Of a stretch of 64,000 nt of DNA, positions 1 through 9,060 are shown in pieces; the stretch's first letter is position 1, and every line of letters begins with the position of its first letter. Below the pieces are notes generated by a model. The model worked only from the letters and a program-made list of their open reading frames with translations. It was not told the DNA's origin and ran no database searches. The translations under genes and the position numbers were made by a program. The stretch comes from Trebouxia sp. TZW2008. Its lineage: Eukaryota; Chlorophyta; Trebouxiophyceae; Trebouxiales; Trebouxiaceae. The DNA lies in the NCBI GenBank assembly GCA_002118135.1, contig BDIU01000133.1, positions 186,001-250,000 on the forward strand. Reading direction: 5' to 3'.

Positions 1-319
1 ATCGCAGTCAGGTGCTGCCATGTGCCAGTGTCTTGTATTGTAATAGTCGGCACTTTTGATTCACTCATGTGCCAAAGCATTGACCAGCTCAAACTGCAGA
101 CTGTGACACATACAAGCCTAACAATACAGAGTTCAGTCAACATCAGGACACTTTGACAAGTCAATGCAGTGAGGCACTGTGATAGGGCATTGTCGTAAGG
201 TACTGTGGTAAATAAACTGAGAAATCATGCTGGTACGTGAGTTTGAGAAGTGGCGTCATTCAGTGACCGTGATGAGTCACACAAGTTATCTTATTGAATG
301 AGAAGGGGTTATGGCATAC

Positions 320-2215
320 CTTGGAGTTGTCAATGATTGGAGAGCTATCGCCATCCTTCCCATGAAGCTTCTTGTAGTCTGGAAACCTCTTCTTCAATGC
401 ATCAACAATGTACTTTGGGGAAACGTTGTTTGGTTGACTGATGATGTAGCGGCCGGAAGCTGAAGGGTCCTCAATTGCTTTGACATGAGCGCGAGCAACA
501 TCCCTGACGTCACATATTCTGCCTGGCAACTCATCGGTTTTGCCTTCCAGCAGTGACTGCAGCACGTATGACACTTGTGAACAATGCTCACAATCATCAA
601 AGCAGTAGACGCAAGCATGCATAGCTGGGCAACTCATGGGTTTTGCTCTCTAGCAATGACTGCAATCATGGAAGACTATGCGTGCACAAACATGTGGGCA
701 CGCAAGCTATACAGTGGAACTGAATGCGGCTGCATTTTGTGCATTTTGTGCATCATCAGAAAGTCTTGTCGTGATCAATGCGGATCTAACGATGATGTGT
801 GACCGCATGCTAATCAAAATGACAGACTGTGGCAGGCAGGCCAATGACAAGCAGAACTTACACAATCATGCCTTGTACAAGCAGATGACAATGTGCAAAA
901 CACCAGTCCCTTGAGCACGCACCTTCATCATGAGCACACTTGTGGCATCTGCCCGATTTGACAACACAGGGCCAAAGACAAACGTGGGGTTGACGGTCAC
1001 CAGCTCAAAGCCATGTTTCTTGGATAAATCCCATGCAGCTTTTTCAGCAAGGGTCTGCGTCAGCATAGCAAGCTTTGTGTGTGCTCAACTGAGCTCAATA
1101 CATGCTGTGCGTGCAGCAATATAGGATGCATGAGCAGCTTTCTCGGCAAGGGTCCGCATCATGACACTGAGCTTCAGATGCAGTCAAACTGAGCGCAATG
1201 CACGCTATGGGCGCAACATCCTAATTAGGTTCTGATATGCTTCCTCAGTTAGGGTCTGCATCACAGCCACAAGTCTGCGCTAAAAACAAGTCTCTCGCAT
1301 GCTGTCGGCGCAGCAATTTGAGGTGCATATGTGCAGCTTGTGCTGAGAGAAAGCTACAGTCTATCGAGGTGGCCCTGGGCTGAGTTGTCTGCTGTGTAGC
1401 TTGTCGTGTTGGCACATGCAGTTGTGCGCACCTTGCTAAGGTTGTAGGGCTCTGCTTCGATGGTGGAAGTCTTGTTCCAGTCTTCTTCCGTGTAAAGCTT
1501 GCCATTCACTGGGGGCTCTGTGAACTTGCCACTTCTGACAGCTGCAAGACATCTCAGAGGCTGTGTACTGGAATGCTACAGCCAGTGGAATGCTGCAGAC
1601 TGTGCACTTGGTTTGCTACTGCCAGTGGGATGCTGAAGCCTGTGCACTTGAATTGGTACAGCCAGTGGGATGCTGCAGGGTGTGCACTAGGATTGCTACA
1701 GCCATTGGCACGCTGAAGCCTGTGCACTTGGGTTGCTACAGCCAGTGGGATGCTGCAGACTGTGCACTTGTATTGTTTCAGCCAGCGTGATGCTGCGGAC
1801 AGCCTTAGGGCGCTTTACCTGCAACACTGGAGGTGACAACAACCCTCTTGATGCCTGCTTTCCCAGCAGCTTCCAAGACGGTTGTGGTCCCGTTGACCGC
1901 TGGGTCGATGAGGTCTTTTTGAGGATCGTTTGAGCTTGTGAAGAAAGGCGAAGCGGTGTGCAGAAGGAAGTCGGCTCCCCGGACCACCTCGTCGAAGTCA
2001 CCGGCTTTGAGCAAATCTGCCTCAAATAGCTCAAGAGTGCCGGGCAGCGCGTCGGACAGCTTCAGCAGATGTTGCACCTTGCTTGTGTTCGACTTTGAAC
2101 GTACTGTGCCTCTGACAGTGTACCCCTTTTCCAGTAACTGCTTGACTACTTCGCTGCCGATATAGCCACTTACTCCTGTCACGGCCACAATGTGTGAAGC
2201 GTCATTGGGAACCAT
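320..2215 (-). CDS. NAD(P)-dependent reductase of the DFR/CCR type (extended SDR), 3' end missing
   Basis: Four exons on the minus strand: 2215-1819, 1541-1432, 1054-923 and 556-320, giving 292 codons with consistent phases (1, 0, 0). The Rossmann motif VTGVSGYIGSEVV is near the N-terminus and the catalytic YNLSK (YxxxK) closes exon 2. The order of blocks, including LLHTASPF, NGTTTVLEAA, PTFVFGP and DVRDVARAHVKAIE, is that of dihydroflavonol-4-reductase/cinnamoyl-CoA reductase relatives, which reduce carbonyls with NADPH in the cytosol. I place the start at ATG 2215 (MVPND) because family members begin just before the Rossmann motif; an in-frame ATG at 2368 would add 51 residues. Exon 4 ends at a GT donor (AAG|GTATGC) and the usual last 30-40 residues are not seen, so the final exon is probably left of the window. 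Substrate cannot be told from sequence. Confidence 0.85.
529..670 (-). repeat. Duplicated exon edge upstream of reductase exon 4
   Basis: The first bases of exon 4 with its acceptor (529-560) recur about 102 bp further upstream in the intron (631-670): aactcatsggttttgcyyyc is shared on the plus strand, followed by agcartgactgca. The intronic copy has no continuing frame of the reductase. It is a decayed tandem copy of the acceptor plus exon start. Confidence 0.7.
1036..1262 (-). repeat. Three tandem copies of the start of reductase exon 3
   Basis: Segments beginning near 1040, 1136 and 1231 share the pattern ttytcagcaagggtctgcrtca followed by a diverged tail, with a period of about 95 bp. 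The copy at 1040 is the functional acceptor and exon start (TLAEKAAWDLSKK). The next still reads TLAEKAA before decaying. The third is more diverged. All lie in the intron between exons 2 and 3. Confidence 0.7.
1566..1800. repeat. Minisatellite, about 39-bp unit, six copies
   Basis: Tandem units of the form gctacagccagtgggatgct followed by gcagactgtgcacttgg or close variants, each about 39 bp. They lie in the intron between reductase exons 1 and 2. No coding content. Confidence 0.85.
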
Positions 2216-2444
2216 CTTGCGCTGCAACAAAGCACGAGTCGAATTCCGAGCAGTAGTCAGAGTTGGAAGGACGCAGCGCGAGCCTCCTGTGTGTCGCGCA
2301 AACGGAATACAACCGACGAAGTCGAATGTCGTGACTGCCGACACGTGCAGTTTGTCATTGTGACACATTATTTCTCATGCTGCACGGATCGACAATTGAC
2401 TAAATTTCTGCACACCTTTGTCTTGTGACTTGACTTTCGCCTGC
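2216..2444. promoter_or_regulatory. Divergent intergenic region, probable shared promoter
   Basis: About 230 bp separate the ATG of the reductase (minus, 2215) from the ATG of the small membrane ORF (plus, 2445). Both transcripts must start here, so it is inferred to be a bidirectional promoter with both 5' leaders. I see no clear TATA box. If the reductase starts at 2368 instead, the gap is only 76 bp. Confidence 0.5.
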
Positions 2445-2648
2445 ATGGGTGCCAGAAGACGCAAGGTTAATCAGCAAGCAGCTGCTGGTCTTGATACACC
2501 ATCTGATTACTTGGATACCGATCGCATCGTCAAGACTCCAGCTAAACGAGACCTAACTTGGTTTACTCTTGCTGGAACGCTTGTAACAGCAGCGTCGCTG
2601 ACCCTGTGGGGCATTTTGTACGTCGTGCACAAGGCGCTCAAGCACTGA
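2445..2648 (+). CDS. Small single-pass membrane protein, first ORF of a probable dicistronic transcript
   Basis: An uninterrupted 67-codon ORF beginning MGARRRKVNQQ. It has a polar, basic N-terminus of about 38 residues and one hydrophobic segment (about residues 39-62, ending WGILYVVHKALKH). I do not recognise the family. It ends with TGA at 2646-2648, only 15 nt before the ATG of the Pkr1-like gene in the same direction. No splice donor or polyadenylation signal lies between them, and no promoter could fit. Either this is a real first cistron or an unusually long upstream ORF; the protein-like composition and membrane helix favour a real product. Confidence 0.55.
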   Translation: MGARRRKVNQQAAAGLDTPSDYLDTDRIVKTPAKRDLTWFTLAGTLVTAASLTLWGILYVVHKALKH

Positions 2649-2663
2649 CAGATACGTGTTGGA

Positions 2664-3471
2664 ATGGAATGGATCGAGGACGTGTTCTACGGTGCTGTCA
2701 CCAAAGGAGTAAATGTACGCCACTTGCCATCAGCTTTGAGCTTGCAAAGTGAAACATACCTGCAGTCAAAGACGCAAGCTGTCAACGTCCTGTACAATGA
2801 TGATGCAGAATACCACTGTCGGAGTCTTCAAGGTCGCTTGTCTTGCCTGTATAGCCTCATTGGCAGTGCTTCTGTACATCTGCTGGAACAGCTACCCTGA
2901 GCTTGTAACTCACTGCGTGTTTGCGCTGACGCTGTCCATATTTCTGTATGGTATCATGATCTGGTGAGAATTCTCAAAATGCATGTATGGCTAACATTTG
3001 GTGGGCTGTGCTGTCCAAGTACACCTTGCACACAGTATGCTCTAGCTGCTCAGCAAGGCTGCTTGCACATGCCTCAGGCATTATATGCCCCTAGAATAGC
3101 TTGCCTGCAACCCCGCAATTGAGTGCTGTGATATGTCCATGATGCTTGAATGCTTGAAACAGTCATATGGCAATCATCGCACCCCACCAAACCTGACTGC
3201 CCAATGCACCGGCATCTGCTTACCATGGTGCTTCATATGCTCATTACCATGTTGGTTACCACAACTGTCAAGATGATGGTCAGGCATAGTGAACATTGCT
3301 GATTACAGGTTCCTAGGAGAGATTGGGACTGTATCTCCAGCTGAGCAGCGAAAGGAGTTGTTTGGCAACGACACTAAGGCGATTGTCGACACTAAGGCGA
3401 TTGAAGGCGAAAAGGCTCAAAAGACAGCAACAAAAGCTCCCAAATCCAGACAGGCAAAGAAAGCAGAGTAG
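2664..3471 (+). CDS. PKR1: Pkr1-like V-ATPase assembly factor (ER membrane)
   Basis: Three exons: 2664-2714, 2809-2963 and 3309-3471, coding 122 residues, phases 0 and 2, stop TAG. The protein starts MEWIEDVFYGAVTKGVN, then two hydrophobic segments separated by a short polar turn, then IMIWFLGEIG and a Lys/Ala-rich soluble tail. This layout, with a short helix, a hydrophobic hairpin, and a Trp-Phe-x-x-Glu ending of the second helix, is that of the fungal Pkr1 (SMK toxin resistance) family, which helps assemble the V0 sector of the vacuolar H+-ATPase in the ER. The match is to a short, low-complexity family, so it is tentative. The tail carries a tandem DTKAI repeat. The start lies 15 nt after the previous stop. 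Confidence 0.7.
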
Positions 3472-3646
3472 AAAAAGCCTATAGGCTATATACAAGCTCG
3501 AAATCCATCTGTGAAAATGAGCTGCTTTGCATGTTAGACCCTAGACCATATCGCTAGACCAACTGACCACAGCAAGACCAATCTTGTAAGCTTTTCAAGT
3601 TCTTAACACATTTGATTTGGCACATCTTCAAGCAGTACCAGCTGAC

Positions 3647-6600
3647 ATGATGACATTCCTGAGCAGGCTTGCCCAAAACAATGCATCTACAGCTAGTGTC
3701 TGGCAGTCTCCAGGGGTCCAGTGCTTCACACTCATTCCAGACTTACTGTATGGACATCACAGCAACAGGCACGTCCACTATCAATCATACGCATCACTAG
3801 GCTCAAGCTCGTTGCCCCTGGTCCAAGAGCAGCCCCATGTAAGTTCCAAGTCACAGCAGCATCTCCAACGTCAGACTGCCACACAGCATACAAAAGCTCA
3901 GCATGGCTTCTGCTACCCCAGAACAACCCATCAAGCAGAGACCCCTATCCCTCATGCGTCCCATGCCTTTGATGCAGCAGCATCAGCAGCAGTACTGTCT
4001 GTTGCCTCAACAGCATCAGCTGTACCAACAGCAGCATCAGGAGCAAAGCTGTTTGTTACCTCAACAGCATCAGCTGCATCAGCAGCAGCATGTGCTGCAG
4101 CACATACAAGGCAGAAGTTGTTTGGTACCCAGCAATGGGACCCCGCACCCACCAGAAGCAACCTCAGGGCAGATCCAGGATCAGGACCAGCAGCTCCCTG
4201 GCGCTTTTCTTTGCAACAGCCTGGCCAGAGGGGCTTTTCTGTGCCACAGCCCTCTCGCACAGACTGCTCTATGCACCAGCCCTGTCAAAAGGGCATGTGC
4301 ACTCAACAGCCCTGCCAGAGGGGCTTCTCCACACAACACCCCTTCCAGGAGGGCCCTGCCATGCAGCACTCCCTGCTGGAGAACCAGGCCAAGAAGAAGA
4401 GCGGCCCTATTGCTGTGGCTATCTCTGGGGGTGTTGACTCAGCAGTGGCGGCAATGCTCCTGAAACAAGCGGGGTGAGCCTTTCCTCTATCTGCCTTCTG
4501 CCCACACAAGAAATGTCTTTGTTCATTGTGGTCAGTGTTGGTCAGTGGACAGGTCACAACTGAGCGACGCGTCAGCGTTCCAAAAATGATTTCTTGCAAT
4601 TTTGGACAATCGAGTGGGTTGGGTCATGAAGCAGATGGGGTTTGACAGGTGACTGCTTTGTTGCCAGCTCAGTCAGCATAGCATTAATGCTAGCAGAGCT
4701 GCACAGGCATGAAGACAGCCTGTGCTAGGTCAAGAGAGATGGTTGACATTCAGTCCTCGCATACCGTCAAGGTGGGTTATCTCTTGTGCAAGCAATGGCT
4801 GTTGGCCAGGGGTGTCTTTGCATGCACAAACAGACCATTGGAAAGGCTCAGTACAGTTGTGTTGGCAGAGCAAGCGTTGTCTGCTGCATCCAGAGAATCT
4901 TGACAGCATGCTTTGCTTGCAGGCATGAGTTGTTCGGCATCTTCATGCGCAACTGGGATGAGTCAGAGGAGAAGGGCAACCAGAACTGCTCAGTTGAAGA
5001 AGATCACCAGGATGCCAAGAGGGTTTGTGCCCATTTGGACATACCCTTGTATGAGGTTGACTTTGTTGACCAGTACTGGAACAGGGTCTTCAGCCATTTT
5101 GTGACGCAATATAGCAAGGGTTTGACCCCAAATCCTGACCTGGAGTGCAACCGCAGCATCAAGTTTGATGCCTTACTAAGGCATGCACAAGGGCTGGGGG
5201 CTGAATGGGTTGCCACAGGGCATTATGCAAGACTATCCCACTCTGCAGACAGTGAGCTTGCTACACTAGAGTTTGACTTGTGCTTTTGCCTGTGCGATTA
5301 GCCTGACCATCACAGCTGTTTGAGTGCAGTTTCTGATGACTGCCTGCAGCATGTGCAACCTGCAGGGTCATCAATCAGTGTACTAGCAAATGACACAGAC
5401 ACTTTCTAAACAGCATACAATGCACAGCATTTGAGCACAGTCTTTTATGCACTACATGCCATGCACAACACTTTTAGCTCAGCGTTGCATTTACAGCGTT
5501 CCATGCACAGCTTTCTATGCACAGCATGCAGTGCGCAGCATACAGTGTGCAGCATACAGTGCTCAAGCTGAAGATCTGACGCTGGTTATTGCATTTCAGG
5601 TTGGCCTGTTCAGCTGCTGAGGGGGTCAGATAGGAACAAGGATCAGGTTTACCTCCTGGCGTCGATGCCAGCTCAAGCATTGCAGCACTTCATGTTGTCT
5701 GTAGGTGCTACATGCTTTCATGCATGACATGGTCTGACTTTGCTTGTGGCATTGCAGGGCGGCCTGTTCAACTCCTGAAGGGGCTAGACAGAAGCAAGGA
5801 CTGCTTCATCTCATGCACAGCATGCAATGCGTATGAGGCAACTTGACACAGTCGAAGCGTTTGTGCTATTGCAGGGCAGTCTGTTCAGCTGCTGAAAGGG
5901 CTAGACAGCAACAAGGACCAGTCCTACTTCCTGGCGTCTGTACCAGCATCAGCATTGCAGCACTTCATGTTCCCCTTGGGTCACATGCTCAAGCCAGACG
6001 TCAGAGCTGTGGCACTGCGAGCTGGTCTCAATTCTGCCTCACGCCGCAGCAGTGCAGGCCTGTGCTTCATTGGTGAGACACAATAATAATAATAGATAAT
6101 AATAATAACATGTTCCAGCATAAACTGCTAGGTGTGAGACACACATGTTGCTGCTGTAACACATTGGTCGCGGGACACAGAGGTTGGAAGAACCCTGAAA
6201 CTTGGATGTTTGATGTCAATTGGGGAGCATCATACCGCAGCAGTGCAGGCCTGTGCTTCAGTGTTGAGCAACGTGTTGAGCAGGATGGGGGCAGCAAACT
6301 TTGCACAGCTGAGGTGCAAGCAGCTTTCTATTTGTAGAGGAGGAATTGCGTAGGTCAAGGACTTTGCCAATTGCATACATTCTGGCAGCGTGCATGGTGA
6401 AGTTGGTAGCTCGATGGATCTGAGCGCACATGGAACAAGGTGAGTCTGCAAATCTTTGTCTGAGATCTGCTGTCTCCCTTTGCCTTCTGTGACTCATGAA
6501 AACGTGTGATTGCAGGGCGTAGAGACTTTGGTGACTTCATTGCTGGTTATGTGGAACCCATTGAGGCGCGTTACATAGCTGTGGACACTGGCAAAGATCT

Positions 6601-8233
6601 AGGTCCATGTGGCAATCTGGCTGCAGTCACTTGGGGTCAGAGGGCTGCCATAGGGGGGCTCCCCAACAGGTGGGGCACAACATCCTGACTGAATGCTGAG
6701 CTCTTCAACACCTGAAAGTATCAGACACTTGAGCACATTTTGCCATCCGTATTGCTACTGCCAATACCTGCATCTAACTTTCACAGCTGTTGGCAAAAAC
6801 GCCAACCCAGGCAGAAAGTTCTGGCCCTCTGACTGTGTCGCAAAGGGTGAGCTTGTTGGCTTTCGCCAAAAGCCTCCACAATCTCAGTGCATACAGAGAA
6901 CAGTACAACAAGTCCTGTCAATGTCTGAGTTGTGACACAGTCAATGTAAACTGCAGGTGCTATAGTGGGCAAAGGTGTGCCCAACAGGGGTGTGTGCGTG
7001 GCTGATGGCAATGATCATCCAGCTCTGTTCAGCGCATCTTCCCAGCAAGCATAACACAGTCCATGTCAAGTGCAGGTGCTACATCGTGGGTAAAGATGTG
7101 CCCGACAGGATTGTATTTGTGGCTGATGGCGATGATCATCCAGCCCTCTTCAGCAATACTGCCCTGCTGCACAGCCCCCATTGGATTGCTGGGCATGCCC
7201 CAGGGCCACTGCCAACAGGCCTGCCCCTGCATTGCAGCTTCAAAGCCAGGTCTTTACCCCTTGCCGTTTTCGTTTGCACTTGAGCCTTTTCAGCCCTTCA
7301 CGTGTCCACCTGCTGTCTGATATTTCCATTTACAGCAGCAGGAGCACTGCTCCAACTTGTGATGATGCTGTTATAAAGACGAGAGTCGTTGCATTGTGCA
7401 ACATGAGCACTCATCTAGACGCTATTTGCTGAAAACACCAAGATGCATGCGCCTAGCGTCCAAGCTTGTCTTAGTAATGCAGGCAGTCTCTTGACTGCAA
7501 CACCTGTTACAGTGTGCATGATTTCCAGTCAATCTCTGCTTTGCTTTTCGTAGACCCATATCACCATAGTCATCAGCATGCTTTCTGTCGCTGCTAGGTC
7601 ATTACTCAATGCTGACCAGGCATTTTGTGGTCATTGTGCAGGTACAGACAGACAGACAGGCTCTGCCACATTGCTCTGGCAAACAGCACAACTGCGACCG
7701 CTGCACAACTGGGTCTGGGAGAGCAAGCATCATTAGACTTTGAGCCTAGCAAGTTCTGCACCCTTCTTGAGGTAAACTTCTTACGACAGCTTGTCGCTTG
7801 TACTGCTGTATCTACTTCTAGCAATTTGATGAGACTTGAGCGTGCTGCACACACTTCATATCTGAAAAGCAATGGCTGACGTAATGATTGCAGGATGATG
7901 CCATTGAAAGACTGCGTTGACGCATGTGCGCTTCCCAGAGCCTGTCAAGTATACCTGTTCAGAGAGTCGCAGTTGTCATTGCCATGACATCATATGAAAG
8001 TCTTGATTCATGACATGAGACAGCTGACATGACTTCTGCAGGATGACGCCATTGACAAGGCCACTCTGATGCATGTGCAATTTCCACAGCCTGTCAAGGC
8101 CATCACTCCTGAGCAAGCCTTTGTGATGTATGATGGAGACGTCTGCCTAGGCAGTGCTCTAGTGAGGCACTCTGGACCAACAATGTATGAAACGCAACAG
8201 GCAAAGCTTTCATCCACAAGCAAGCCTTTGTGA
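3647..8233 (+). CDS. mnmA: tRNA-specific 2-thiouridylase (MnmA/TRMU), organellar type
   Basis: Seven exons: 3647-4473, 4923-5251, 5875-6072, 6516-6669, 7076-7249, 7642-7771 and 8042-8233. All phases close, giving 667 residues. It transfers sulfur to U34 of tRNA for Lys, Glu and Gln. Motifs: PP-loop SGGVDSAVAAM (about residue 258), MRNWDE, TPNPDLECNR with the first catalytic Cys (about 350), ATGHYARL, and GLCFIG with the second catalytic Cys (about 448). The C-terminal beta-barrel follows (VGKDVPDR, FVADGDDHPALFS, YDGDVCLGSALV). A 255-residue N-terminal extension, Gln/Ser/Ala-rich with QQPxQRGF-like repeats, precedes the enzyme core; a plastid or mitochondrial targeting role is inferred. The first ATG (3647) is used. 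Introns hold decayed copies of exons 3, 5 and 7. Confidence 0.93.
5594..5800 (+). repeat. Two decayed upstream copies of mnmA exon 3
   Basis: Copies start at about 5600 (ttcaggttggcctgttcagc) and 5757 (ttgcagggcggcctgttcaa); the functional exon 3 starts at 5875 (ttgcagggcagtctgttcag). The first copy extends over about 105 bases of the exon, including a degenerate form of the LASVPASALQHFM segment. It has indels that break the frame. The second covers about 45 bases. Spacing is about 155 and 120 bp. Confidence 0.85.
6228..6275 (+). repeat. Relic of the 3' end of mnmA exon 3
   Basis: The bases coding RRSSAGLCFI and the donor at 6043-6078 recur at 6234-6270 (cgcagcagtgcaggcctgtg, then cttcagtgttgaga). 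The copied donor is GTTGAG instead of GTGAGA. It lies about 190 bp into the following intron. Confidence 0.75.
6955..7035 (+). repeat. Decayed upstream copy of mnmA exon 5
   Basis: 6957-7032 repeats the first 75 bases of exon 5 (7076-7154): tgcaggtgctatagtgggca against tgcaggtgctacatcgtggg, continuing to gatgatcatccag. A 2-base deletion near the start shifts the frame and the copy reaches a stop. Offset 119 bp. Confidence 0.85.
7890..7960 (+). repeat. Decayed upstream copy of mnmA exon 7
   Basis: 7891-7950 repeats the acceptor and first 60 bases of exon 7 (8042): gcaggatgatgccattgaaa against gcaggatgacgccattgaca, ending at a shared cctgtcaag. Offset about 150 bp. Confidence 0.85.
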
Positions 8234-8296
8234 TGGAGATGTTTGCTTAGGCAGTGCTCTTGTGAGGCACTCGGGTTTTACAATGTGTGAATCTCA
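8218..8296 (+). repeat. Partial copy of the mnmA terminal exon, overlapping its stop
   Basis: 8218-8296 repeats 8111-8200: gcaagcctttgtgatggaga, then cttaggcagtgctcttgtga. The junction of the duplication supplies the in-frame TGA (8231-8233) that now ends the protein, so the last residues SKPL arise from the copied segment. Confidence 0.75.
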
Positions 8297-9060
8297 ACCA
8301 CATATGAATTAGGAAGACCATGGGCCTGCTGATAGAAGCATGCAGTCTGCTTGATGAATAATCAAGGCTGTGGAAGTGGCACACTTCAGCAGCATTTGGC
8401 GGCTTCTCCTGAGGCACAGCTAGATCAGTCAGCATGGTGGCGTTGCGTGTGGCACCAGCAAGCTGCTCAGCAGCAGCAACAGCAGCAGCACCAGCACCAG
8501 CAGCACTGTAAACGGGCAGCACAAGTGTGCTTCGCAAAATGTCATTGCTGGAGAAGTAGACCTGCTGAAAGTGCATACAAGAAACAAGTCACACACATGC
8601 GTAAGTAGGGTAGTATGTAGCTGGGGTAGGTCCACTAGGCTGCAGAAAAGTTCTTAGTCTAACTGGGGTAGCCAGGCCAACATTCTCTTTCAACAATGCA
8701 ACGAGAACATGTAGATGAACAATTGCCTGAGCCCTCCAAGGCTAGCAAATGTAAGCATCCACGCTTGCCATAATATGGCTGCCTGTTCTGTTGCCTGTTA
8801 CTGCTGCTGTACGACTTTCAAACCAAACTGGTCATGCACCTGCTCAACGTATGAAATGTGAAAGTCAGATGAAAGCGACGCCACAAGGCGTCGTTGTTTG
8901 TATAGGTTGCTATCGGACAGAAGTGTGATCTGGTGAAACGCCTATATCTTGTGAGAGTGTGTGCATTCGCGCTGAATCATGTATGCGCTGTGTGATCTCT
9001 CTCTCTCTCGCACAACCAGAACGAGCACGTGGTTGCTCCAAGAGCCCCGCTCGTCGAACA
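8234..9060. other. Intergenic region between mnmA and the kinase-like gene
   Basis: No convincing gene. It holds the relic above, a short CAG/CAC-rich stretch (8470-8510), and a CT-rich run (8998-9010) just before the proposed start of the next gene, which probably holds its promoter and leader. Confidence 0.5.

Noticed and set aside
3721..4463. Alternative-frame ORFs over mnmA exon 1, including a Gln-rich one of 186 codons
   Set aside because: Shadows of the CAG-rich first exon; the frame leading into SGGVDSA is the real one.
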